Assembly (NCBI GenBank): GCA_017618015.1
Contig: JAFZVC010000074.1
Location: 1 to 64,000, forward strand
Reading direction: 5' to 3'
Source of the DNA: Spirochaetaceae bacterium
Lineage (GTDB): Bacteria > Spirochaetota > Spirochaetia > Treponematales > Treponemataceae
Length of the DNA stretch: 64,000 bases
Part shown: piece by piece, positions 1 to 6,341 of the stretch
Position numbering within the stretch: the stretch's first letter is position 1
Layout of the letters: each line of letters opens with the position of its first letter
The notes under the pieces: generated by a model
Told to the model about the DNA's origin: nothing
What the model saw: only the letters and a program-made list of their open reading frames with translations
Database searches by the model: none
Position numbers and translations under genes: made by a program

Positions 1-1089
1 CATAACTGGATCGATGTAGTCTTCATAACCAGGAACAACTGGGCAAGCATTGAGCTTTGTACAGATGATCTTGTAGTTCTCTGGCTCATAGAATGACTTA
101 AGGAACTCGATTGCTTCATCTGGAGCATTCTTTCCGATGATGTAACCGTCACCACCACCCTGTGTATCAGAAAGGAGACCAGCTCCGCCTTCTACTGCTG
201 GGAATGACATTACGCCCCATTCATCGTTGTAGCCTTTTGTTGCATTGTCTTTACCTGTTGACGGTGCCCACTGTCCCATAAGAGTCATAGCACATACGCG
301 GTCAGCAACGAGAGCTTCCTGCTCTGCCTGTGTTGTAGCCATGAAACCATCCTGGAATGGTTTTGTGTCTACGAAGTCTTTGAGCATTTCCCTAGCCTTG
401 AGGTATGAACCTGTGTTGAAAGCGCCTGTTCCGTTGTATGCAGCAAGGAAGTCCGGCTCTCCACCGAGACGCTGTGCAAGGTATGTCCACCAATAGAAGC
501 CTGTCCATGTCTCTTTCTCACCAAGAGCTACAGGAGCATATCCGTGAGCCTTGAGAACGTCACAGCTCTTAAGGAACTTTGACCATGTTGAGAAATCATC
601 TGGAGTAAGACCGCAGTCAGCGAATACGTATTTGTTGTACCAGAGACCTACTGTACCGAGTGAGTAAGGAGCACCATACTGCTTTCCGTTGAAAGCGTAT
701 ACACCCATAGCACCTTTACCGATCTGAGAGATGTTACCTGTTGTAACATAGTCATTGATCTCGCGGAGCATACCAGCATCAGCCTGCTCAACCATTACAC
801 CACCACCCCATGAGCGGAAGATGTCCGGTGGGTTACCTGACTGGATAACTGTTGCAACTTTCTGCTTGAAAGCTTCGTTTTCAAGACATGTAATCTCAAT
901 CTTTACTCCTGGGTGTTTAGCCTCGAAGTTGTCAGCGATCTGACGCCATGCAGCCTGCTGCTCATCTGTTGTGTCCAGATGCCAGAATGTGATTGTTTTT
1001 GTTCCGGATGTTCCTTCTTTCTTTCCGCCTGCGAATACTACACAGAGAGAGCAAAGAAGAACGAGCATGATAAGTAAAGCCTTTTTCAT
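1..1089 (-). CDS. ABC sugar transporter extracellular solute-binding protein (3' end off the window)
   Basis: 363 codons are present and the frame runs open through the left edge, so the C-terminus is missing. I translated the minus strand: a signal peptide (basic MKK start, hydrophobic core, likely cleavage after VFA near residue 20) is followed by GGKKEG and then a mature part beginning TITFWHLDTTDEQQAAW. The FWH start, the NPPDIFRSWGGG stretch and the WTGFYWWTYLA stretch are typical of family 1 extracellular sugar-binding proteins of CUT1 ABC importers. The protein would capture a sugar or oligosaccharide in the periplasm and deliver it to a membrane permease whose genes probably lie beyond position 1. 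The start is well set: ATG at 1089 with an AGGAGG about 9 nt upstream. There is no canonical lipobox cysteine at the cleavage site, although cysteines occur at residues 13 and 16. The exact substrate cannot be told. Confidence 0.9.
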   Translation of the reverse strand, partial: MKKALLIMLVLLCSLCVVFAGGKKEGTSGTKTITFWHLDTTDEQQAAWRQIADNFEAKHPGVKIEITCLENEAFKQKVATVIQSGNPPDIFRSWGGGVMVEQADAGMLREINDYVTTGNISQIGKGAMGVYAFNGKQYGAPYSLGTVGLWYNKYVFADCGLTPDDFSTWSKFLKSCDVLKAHGYAPVALGEKETWTGFYWWTYLAQRLGGEPDFLAAYNGTGAFNTGSYLKAREMLKDFVDTKPFQDGFMATTQAEQEALVADRVCAMTLMGQWAPSTGKDNATKGYNDEWGVMSFPAVEGGAGLLSDTQGGGDGYIIGKNAPDEAIEFLKSFYEPENYKIICTKLNACPVVPGYEDYIDPVM

Positions 1090-1112
1090 TTATACTTTCC
1101 TCCTAAATATTT

Positions 1113-1128
1113 TAACCTATACAGGTTA
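1113..1128. promoter_or_regulatory. Perfect inverted repeat, candidate operator of the sugar-binding protein gene
   Basis: TAACCT-ATAC-AGGTTA is a perfect 6-bp inverted repeat with a 4-bp spacer. It lies 24 nt upstream of the ATG at 1089 and just above the ribosome binding site, where a repressor would block transcription. It could instead form a weak RNA hairpin. A poor -10-like TACACT (minus strand) lies about 10 bp further upstream. Confidence 0.4.
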
Positions 1129-1165
1129 GTTACAGTGTATGGGTGTTTTTCCATTGGAGAAATAG

Positions 1166-1198
1166 GAATTTTACCCTAGTAAGAGAATTTCCCTAAAT
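1166..1198. promoter_or_regulatory. Imperfect direct repeat upstream of the sugar-binding protein gene
   Basis: GAATTTTACCCTAG (1166-1179) is echoed as GAATTTCCCTAAAT (1185-1198). The copies start 19 bp apart, close to two helical turns, which is the arrangement of an activator or response-regulator site. It lies 76-109 bp upstream of the start codon at 1089. Function is inferred from position only. Confidence 0.25.
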
Positions 1199-1320
1199 TT
1201 TGCACGTAGTAAATAATTCTCAATACAATCAGGAATTACAATTTTCTGAAGTTAGTTGAAAAAAGCAACTTTGTTAGATTTTTTTAGGTGATTTTTTTTG
1301 CCGTTTTTTTTAAAAAATAC

Positions 1321-1349
1321 TCGACAAACAGGGCGATATTGACTAATAT
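1321..1349 (+). promoter_or_regulatory. Putative sigma-70-type promoter of the mgtE leader
   Basis: TCGACA (1321-1326), a 17-bp spacer and TAATAT (1344-1349) give a near-consensus promoter with transcription expected from about 1356. That predicts a leader of about 260 nt before mgtE, containing the two mini-ORFs described next. Confidence 0.45.
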
Positions 1350-1389
1350 TTTTTTAGCAGAAAACTCATCTTATAAAAGGAGGAAGCAC

Positions 1390-1485
1390 GTGGACGAAGG
1401 CAGTAGTAGTAGCGGCCCGTATCCGGGTAAAAGTTTTGGCTCGGCTGCCGTAAAATCATCTGCGGACTCCCGAACCTTCCTTTAA
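1390..1485 (+). CDS. Candidate 31-residue leader peptide upstream of mgtE
   Basis: A GTG start at 1390 has an excellent AGGAGG (1378-1383) 6 nt upstream and opens a 31-codon frame ending TAA at 1485. The peptide starts VDEGSSSSGPYPGK and is serine-rich with an acidic start and two prolines. It matches no family I know. The frame is also open upstream of the GTG (to 1288), but without a ribosome binding site. The reasons to list it are the strong ribosome binding site and its position in the mgtE leader. It could equally be part of a structured RNA, since 1384-1390 is complementary to 1493-1499. Confidence 0.35.
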   Translation: MDEGSSSSGPYPGKSFGSAAVKSSADSRTFL

Positions 1486-1486
1486 A

Positions 1487-1540
1487 ATGCGTCGTGCTTT
1501 TACGCGAACGCAAATTCCCGAATACGAAGCCATCTTTTAA
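1487..1540 (+). CDS. Candidate 17-residue second mini-ORF upstream of mgtE
   Basis: An ATG one base after the stop of the 31-codon frame opens MRRAFTRTQIPEYEAIF and stops at 1540, 78 nt before the mgtE start. It has no ribosome binding site of its own, so it would depend on translational coupling to the upstream frame. Length and location resemble the short leader peptides known upstream of Mg2+ transporter genes in enterobacteria, but there is no sequence similarity that I can claim. Confidence 0.2.
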   Translation: MRRAFTRTQIPEYEAIF

Positions 1541-1618
1541 TTATCTAGTAAACAACAATTTACAACAGAACTCTGTGCGGATGCGATAAGCTTTTTACAC
1601 GGAGGAAGGACAAAAAGA

Positions 1619-2992
1619 ATGGCAGAATTCAACGCGACTTTTGAGGGCATGATTAAAGCCCTTTTGGAAGAAAAGAAATTTCCGACAATAAAAGATGTCA
1701 TTTCGACGATGGCACCTACTGATTTGGCGGCTCTTTTTGAGCGAATCGGAGAGGAAGACGCTCCGCTCGTTTTCCGTCTGCTGCCAAAAAGCAAGGCTGC
1801 TGAAGTATTCGTCGAGATGGACAATGACTTTCAGGAAGCTCTTATAAAAAGCTTCAACGATAGTAAGCTGAAAGAGATTCTTGACGAGCTGTATGTAAGC
1901 GATATTACCGACCTTGTTGAGGAGATGCCTGCGAATGTCGTAGAGCGTATCCTGAGCCAGATCGATCCTGCGACGCGCAAAGACATAAATCAGCTGCTCC
2001 AGTACCCGGAAAACTCTGCCGGTTCTATAATGACGACTGAGTATGTTGCTTTCAGGCAGGGTATTACGGTAGGAGAGGCGATACAACAGCTGCGTAATAC
2101 CGGTCTTGATAAAAAATCGTTCTATGCGTGCTATGTGACTAAAAACAAAAAACTCGTTGGTAGGCTTTCTGTTAAGGACCTTCTTCTTGCAAAAGACGAC
2201 AGCATAAATATAGATAAACTTGTTAAAACAAACGTTATAAGCGTAAGAACACACGATGACAAAGAGGAGGTTTCTAAACTCCTTTCAAAATACAATTTCT
2301 ATGCGATACCGGTTGTTGACGGCGATAACAGGATGGTCGGTATAATCTCGTTCGATGAAGCTCTTGAAGTTATGGAAGACGAGGCTACCGAGGATATCGA
2401 GATCATGGGTGGTATGACCCCTTCGGAAAAGACATACCTGCGCTCTACACCGTTCGACCTGTTCAAGCATCGTATCGGCTGGCTTATGCTGCTCATGGTG
2501 TCCGCAACTTTCACCGGCATGATTATCACGGGATTCGAGAACGCGCTTTCTACGCTTGTAGTGCTGACGGCGTTTATCCCTATGCTGATGGACACCGGCG
2601 GTAACTCTGGTTCGCAGTCTTCTGTTACGATAATCCGCGCGCTTTCTTTGGGCGAGGTCGAGTTCCGTGATTTAGGACGCATTATATGGAAAGAAATGCG
2701 GACAGCTCTTCTTTGCGGCCTTACGCTTGCAGTTATATGTTTTGGAAAGATTATGCTTGTGGACAAGCTTCTTATGAATAACGAGGAAGTGTCCGTGCTT
2801 GTCGCCAGTGTCGTGTGCCTTACGATGGCTGCTACGGTTTTCGTAGCGAAGATAATCGGCTGTACGCTGCCGCTCGTCGCGAAGAAACTTAACTTCGACC
2901 CTGCTGTTATGGCGAGTCCGTTTATCACGACAATTGTCGATGCGGTGTCGTTGCTTGTTTACTTTGGCATCGCGAGCGCATTCTTATTCTGA
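1619..2992 (+). CDS. mgtE: Magnesium transporter MgtE
   Basis: The 457-residue product matches the MgtE family in length and layout. A cytoplasmic alpha-helical N-domain (about 1-130, with DLAALFERIGEEDA) leads into two CBS domains (about 135-260). The second CBS contains YAIPVVDGDNRMVGIISFDEAL. A connecting helix with GGMTPSEKTYLRSTPF precedes five membrane segments (about 285-457). The signature PMLMDTGGNSGSQ and the pore segment DPAVMASPFITTIVDAVSLLVYF are both present, including the aspartate expected in the last helix. MgtE is a homodimeric Mg2+ channel in the inner membrane; its N and CBS domains bind Mg2+ and close the pore when the ion is plentiful. The ATG at 1619 has GGAGGAAGG about 9 nt upstream. 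It appears monocistronic, with an unusual 5' leader. Confidence 0.95.
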   Translation: MAEFNATFEGMIKALLEEKKFPTIKDVISTMAPTDLAALFERIGEEDAPLVFRLLPKSKAAEVFVEMDNDFQEALIKSFNDSKLKEILDELYVSDITDLVEEMPANVVERILSQIDPATRKDINQLLQYPENSAGSIMTTEYVAFRQGITVGEAIQQLRNTGLDKKSFYACYVTKNKKLVGRLSVKDLLLAKDDSINIDKLVKTNVISVRTHDDKEEVSKLLSKYNFYAIPVVDGDNRMVGIISFDEALEVMEDEATEDIEIMGGMTPSEKTYLRSTPFDLFKHRIGWLMLLMVSATFTGMIITGFENALSTLVVLTAFIPMLMDTGGNSGSQSSVTIIRALSLGEVEFRDLGRIIWKEMRTALLCGLTLAVICFGKIMLVDKLLMNNEEVSVLVASVVCLTMAATVFVAKIIGCTLPLVAKKLNFDPAVMASPFITTIVDAVSLLVYFGIASAFLF

Positions 2993-3008
2993 TTACAACA
3001 TAGCTTGA

Positions 3009-3082
3009 AAATCTTTGTCTGCGTCCCACAACCAAAGATTTGTGCAACCTGGCATTCGTATCCAAAATTAATGCGAATGCCA
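3009..3082. terminator. Two inverted repeats between convergent mgtE and the 3107-4279 gene
   Basis: AAATCTTTG (3009-3017) pairs with CAAAGATTT (3033-3041), and TGGCATTCG (3050-3058) pairs with CGAATGCCA (3074-3082). Both are perfect 9-bp stems, with 15-nt loops. They lie between two convergent stop codons, as expected for a bidirectional terminator, but no clear T-tract follows either stem. Confidence 0.4.
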
Positions 3083-3106
3083 TATCAATCAATAACTTGT
3101 ACTATA

Positions 3107-4279
3107 TCAGCCGGCGGGAACGAATGCTGTGCCTTCGATTATGAAATCACCAATGCTCAGCACTGCGTATACGTCGTTGCTGTAGTAAACCTCTTCGCCT
3201 TCACCAAGGTTTGTACCATCTACCCAAATACGGATTGTTCCGTACTTCTTTGTCTTGATTACGCGCTCGAAATAAACTGTACCTCTGATAGTTGCCTTGT
3301 AAAGCTCTGTTGTGCTGTCAATGTCGTAATACTTGTATACTTCATCGTACCAGTCAGCATCTGGATCGCTAGGATCTACATAACTCATGGAGATGCAGAA
3401 TTCTGAAACAGTGAGCGTTGGATGTTTGCTTCCTGCCCATTCTTTCTGGAACATTAAGGCATTCTCGTCTGTTTCTTTGACTTTTGTATATGTTCCAGGC
3501 TTTATCGTCTTGTAAAGGAAATCGGCTGAACCGCTTCTGGAAGAAAGAGACGGCATAAGTTCTTTAAGGAATTTTACGCCTGTTTCTGATTCCAGCTCTT
3601 CTTCTTCGGTGTAATACTCGTAGTCGTCATCGTCCCAGTCATAGTCGCTCCAGTCGTAATCATCCCAGTCATACTCATAGTCGTCATCGCCCCAGTCATA
3701 ATCACTCCAGTCGTAGTCATCCCAATCATAACTATCCCAGTCATAATCATACTCGCCCCAATCGTAGTCGTCGCTAGAGGTTGTGTCCGAAGCATAGCCC
3801 ATGAGAACAGATAATTCATCGATTTTTGTTTCTATAACTTCAAGGTCAGCGTCGGATACAGAAGAAGCAAACACATCAATCATGGCGTTTATTTCGTCCA
3901 TGGAGCCGTCATCTTCAGTTGAAAGCAGCGCGATAAGCTCAAAGAAAGACTTCATGTAGCTATATGCAACGCCGTATGTTATGGTGAATACTTTTTCCAG
4001 CGCGTTCGAACCGCTTATTCCCAGCTTGTTCAGCTCTTTTGTTACGCTTTTGTTTGTGTTGGCTGGAATCAGTTCCATCATTTGTGACAGATTCATGCTT
4101 TCAATGTCAAAATCAACTTCCATATTGAGCTGTTCGTCGAGCAGTGTGTTGATTTCGCTCCAATTGTCTATAAAAGCATCGATATCGCTTGTTGTGAGCC
4201 CTACTGTTTTTGGGCTTGCACAAAAAAGCGAAGCAGCCAGCAGTACCGTTAGAAATATGGCACAAAATCTTTTTGTCAT
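3107..4279 (-). CDS. Exported protein with an Asp/Tyr/Trp-rich repeat tract
   Basis: 390 residues. The ATG at 4279 has GGAG 7 nt upstream; a TTG two codons earlier lies too close to that site to be used. A signal peptide (TKRFCAIFLTVLLAASLFC) is followed by a helical part (to about residue 160). Residues about 170-226 are a low-complexity tract of repeated DYDW/DDYEY units with almost only Asp, Tyr, Trp, Ser and Gly, then EEEELE. The last 150 residues look beta-rich, with alternating hydrophobic strands ending at VYAVLSIGDFIIEGTAFVPAG. I recognise no family for the C-terminal domain. The cysteine near residue 20 follows a poor lipobox (SLFC), so lipidation is uncertain. The strongly acidic aromatic tract suggests cation or carbohydrate contact at the surface, which is inference only. 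Confidence 0.8.
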   Translation of the reverse strand: MTKRFCAIFLTVLLAASLFCASPKTVGLTTSDIDAFIDNWSEINTLLDEQLNMEVDFDIESMNLSQMMELIPANTNKSVTKELNKLGISGSNALEKVFTITYGVAYSYMKSFFELIALLSTEDDGSMDEINAMIDVFASSVSDADLEVIETKIDELSVLMGYASDTTSSDDYDWGEYDYDWDSYDWDDYDWSDYDWGDDDYEYDWDDYDWSDYDWDDDDYEYYTEEEELESETGVKFLKELMPSLSSRSGSADFLYKTIKPGTYTKVKETDENALMFQKEWAGSKHPTLTVSEFCISMSYVDPSDPDADWYDEVYKYYDIDSTTELYKATIRGTVYFERVIKTKKYGTIRIWVDGTNLGEGEEVYYSNDVYAVLSIGDFIIEGTAFVPAG

Positions 4280-4354
4280 ATTCAATCTCCTTTAATGCGT
4301 AGGCGATGCGTCAAGAATGGCGCAAGCCGCAATTTTCCATGACAATATTCTACT

Positions 4355-4382
4355 ATTGTAGCACATAAATCGATAAAAACAA
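4355..4382 (-). promoter_or_regulatory. Putative promoter of the DYDW-repeat protein gene
   Basis: On the minus strand TTGTTT (4382-4377), a 16-bp spacer and TACAAT (4360-4355) make a good sigma-70-type promoter. Transcription would start near 4348, leaving a leader of about 70 nt. Confidence 0.5.
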
Positions 4383-4444
4383 TATAGTCGTGTTGGCGCG
4401 TCATGTCCTTTTTTCTTGTTGCTTTTTCGTGGGGTGTCTTTTAT

Positions 4445-4450
4445 TATAAT
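4445..4450 (+). promoter_or_regulatory. Perfect -10 hexamer almost abutting the start codon at 4454
   Basis: TATAAT ends only 3 nt before the ATG at 4454, and there is no ribosome binding site between them. A transcript from this box would begin at or just inside the start codon, so the mRNA would be leaderless or initiation uses another site. No convincing -35 box is seen at the normal distance. Confidence 0.4.
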
Positions 4451-4453
4451 GTT

Positions 4454-5098
4454 ATGAGTAAGAAATCTTTGTTTGTGCTTTTGGTTTTCATCGTTATTTT
4501 GGTGTTGGCTGCAACTGTCGGGTGCATTCTGAAATTTCAGGAGAAGATAATCGCTCAGCTTGAGGATCAGATTCAATATCTTGAAGAAGAATTTGTCCCG
4601 ATGAAATTCGAGATTCGTGAAAAGAAGGATTCTAATATATCGGTAAAGATAAAATACTATGATATGACAGGGGAAGAGGTCGGTTCTTCTGAAGTGAAGT
4701 TGAGCGGCAATGAGCTTCACTTTGATTTTGAGGTAATAAAGTTTTCCGACAAAGCGTTCATTTTCTTCCCGTGCGGGGTATATACTGATACAATTGCACA
4801 GATAAATGAAACGAAGATTTTCAGCGATTACGAGAAAAAAGGATTCCCTAAGATTTATAACGGGATGCAGTTTTTCGACAAAGACGGCAAGCCGCTTGAC
4901 GAGGAAGGCGAAAGCCAGATAAAGGACCAGCTTTCAAATTATTTTGCGATAGCTTGCAAAGGCGGCTCTGTTTCGCAGACGGAGCAGCACGGTATTGCTG
5001 TTCATGATCTGCCTCTTTCTGAGTTCAAAAAAGGGTTCGTGTACCAGGTCGTGTGCCATCCGCATTCGGGCGGCATAGAGATTGTGAAGATGAAATGA
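4454..5098 (+). CDS. Single-pass membrane-anchored protein with a C-terminal domain shared with its neighbour
   Basis: 214 residues from the ATG at 4454. The frame is open to 4403, but the segment before MSKKSLFVLLVFIVIL has no ribosome binding site and would put residues ahead of an otherwise ideal signal anchor. One hydrophobic helix (about 5-26) is followed by a short coiled stretch (EKIIAQLEDQIQYLEEEF) and a beta-rich domain to the end. Its central part (VKLSGNELHFDFEVIKFSD...FPCGVYTDTI) aligns by eye with the C-terminal part of the next protein (VELEGTEFVIDCININFDY...YPYRVYSELV), so the two genes share a domain of unknown function. It is the first gene of a run spaced 20, 11, 0 and -1 nt, ending at 10234. 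Confidence 0.75.
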   Translation: MSKKSLFVLLVFIVILVLAATVGCILKFQEKIIAQLEDQIQYLEEEFVPMKFEIREKKDSNISVKIKYYDMTGEEVGSSEVKLSGNELHFDFEVIKFSDKAFIFFPCGVYTDTIAQINETKIFSDYEKKGFPKIYNGMQFFDKDGKPLDEEGESQIKDQLSNYFAIACKGGSVSQTEQHGIAVHDLPLSEFKKGFVYQVVCHPHSGGIEIVKMK

Positions 5099-5118
5099 GG
5101 CTTTAGGAGATTCATATA

Positions 5119-6330
5119 ATGGATACTTTAGTTTATACGATACTTTTTGACGTAATTATAATGGTCGCGGTCATTTACGCGATGGTTCTGCTGTTCTCGT
5201 TCGTGGGTTTTTTGGTCACCGTGCACGACGAGAAGGTTTCTGGCGGTCCGCGGCGGCGCAAGTTCCCGATTTTCCGCGAGCAGTTGCGTCATTACGGCGG
5301 GCTTATTTGTAAGGAAGCTTTCCCTATACTTATACTGTGTGCCGTAATAATAGTGCTGAACTTAAGCTTCCGTTTCTCTGACGAAATAAAGCTTTGGTTT
5401 TCCGAGCGCGTCAATTACGACACTATTCCTGTTGTCGCCGCCGCTATTGACGGAATTGCGCTTATATGGCCGCTCGTGAGCCCGTTCCTTATTCCGGTTG
5501 TAACTGTACTTGTGCTCCTTTTGGTCCTTTATGCGATAAAAGACTCTTCTGACGCAAGGGCAGTCGCTATGATAAACAACGGCGGCAGGAAACTTCGCCG
5601 CAATGAAAACGCATTCCTGTTCTGCAATTCGCTCGAAAAAGGCTTTGTGAAGATTTGCTCAAAATTGCCGCGCATCGTCATAATTATTGCGGTGCTTGTG
5701 TGCATAAACTCATTGCTGCTTATCGGTGGGTCAATTAAGAGGATAATTCAGGCGAACGAGCGGATAAAGGAATTGCAGACAATAGTAAAGAATTTGTCGC
5801 GCTCTGAGACTGTTGCCAAGGTTACGCTTAAAAGCGTAAAAAGCATTCCGGGGCGCAAGGCACCCGTCCGGCTTTATGCTGTTGAAGTTTTGTCCGCCGC
5901 CGGGGAAACCGTCTCGACACAGAACGTTGAGCTTGAAGGTACTGAATTCGTTATAGACTGCATTAACATAAACTTTGATTACTCGCAGATAGCTTCTGGT
6001 GAAAAATCGAACCTTGCGTACCCTTACCGGGTTTATTCGGAGCTAGTCCCGGCGGCGGAAGGTATTCCGCTTGAATGCATGTTCAATGAGGATGGTATTC
6101 CGTTCAATTTCTGCCTGGAAGAGAACGAGATATACGGCATTAAGGAAGATGCGTTCTACGCGCGCCTTGCGGAGCTTATGGGCGTTATAGGCGACGATGA
6201 CCAGAGCCGTGAGATGGGTATTCGGAGTACAGTCGGAAATGCGCCGCGTCTGCGCATGAACGTGGGCGATGTCTATTTTATCGACGTTGAACAAACCGGC
6301 GGAATTAGTGCGTATAAGAAGCAGTTTTAA
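5119..6330 (+). CDS. Multi-pass membrane protein with the same C-terminal domain as the upstream gene
   Basis: 403 residues. Hydrophobic segments lie near 8-32, 63-83, 108-142 (probably two passes split at SPF) and 180-205. A soluble domain of about 190 residues follows, beginning with a short coiled stretch (ANERIKELQTIVKNLSRSE). The soluble part is homologous by eye to the 4454-5098 product, which has one anchor and the same coil-plus-domain layout. The start is supported by TAGGAGA about 9 nt upstream. I know no named family for it. The gene lies between its shorter relative and a sugar symporter with gaps of 20 and 11 nt, so the proteins are probably co-expressed and may interact through the shared domain. 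Confidence 0.8.
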   Translation: MDTLVYTILFDVIIMVAVIYAMVLLFSFVGFLVTVHDEKVSGGPRRRKFPIFREQLRHYGGLICKEAFPILILCAVIIVLNLSFRFSDEIKLWFSERVNYDTIPVVAAAIDGIALIWPLVSPFLIPVVTVLVLLLVLYAIKDSSDARAVAMINNGGRKLRRNENAFLFCNSLEKGFVKICSKLPRIVIIIAVLVCINSLLLIGGSIKRIIQANERIKELQTIVKNLSRSETVAKVTLKSVKSIPGRKAPVRLYAVEVLSAAGETVSTQNVELEGTEFVIDCININFDYSQIASGEKSNLAYPYRVYSELVPAAEGIPLECMFNEDGIPFNFCLEENEIYGIKEDAFYARLAELMGVIGDDDQSREMGIRSTVGNAPRLRMNVGDVYFIDVEQTGGISAYKKQF

Positions 6331-6341
6331 GGGGGAATAAT

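Larger units (their letters stand above)
1090..1618. other. Intergenic region between the divergent sugar-binding protein and mgtE genes
   Basis: The left half (to about 1260) carries the operator-like repeats of the minus-strand gene. The right half holds T-rich DNA, the putative promoter at 1321-1349 and an RNA leader with the two mini-ORFs. Possible RNA pairings in the leader are 1384-1390 with 1493-1499 (AAGCACG/CGTGCTT), 1399-1403 with 1445-1449 (GGCAG/CTGCC), and a CCCG-tatc-CGGG hairpin around 1416-1427. I see no match to the M-box Mg2+ riboswitch core. Confidence 0.4.

Noticed and set aside
1288-1389. Upstream part of a 65-codon frame ending at 1485
   Set aside because: The stretch before the GTG at 1390 is T-rich, contains the putative promoter and has no ribosome binding site.
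1374-1500. M-box or another known Mg2+ riboswitch before mgtE
   Set aside because: I could not match the conserved core of the M-box or of the Mn2+ and Ni/Co riboswitches; only local stems are visible.
1595-2254. Antisense gene opposite mgtE
   Set aside because: A 219-codon frame, but it lies fully under a clear mgtE, with unusual residue content and no ribosome site.
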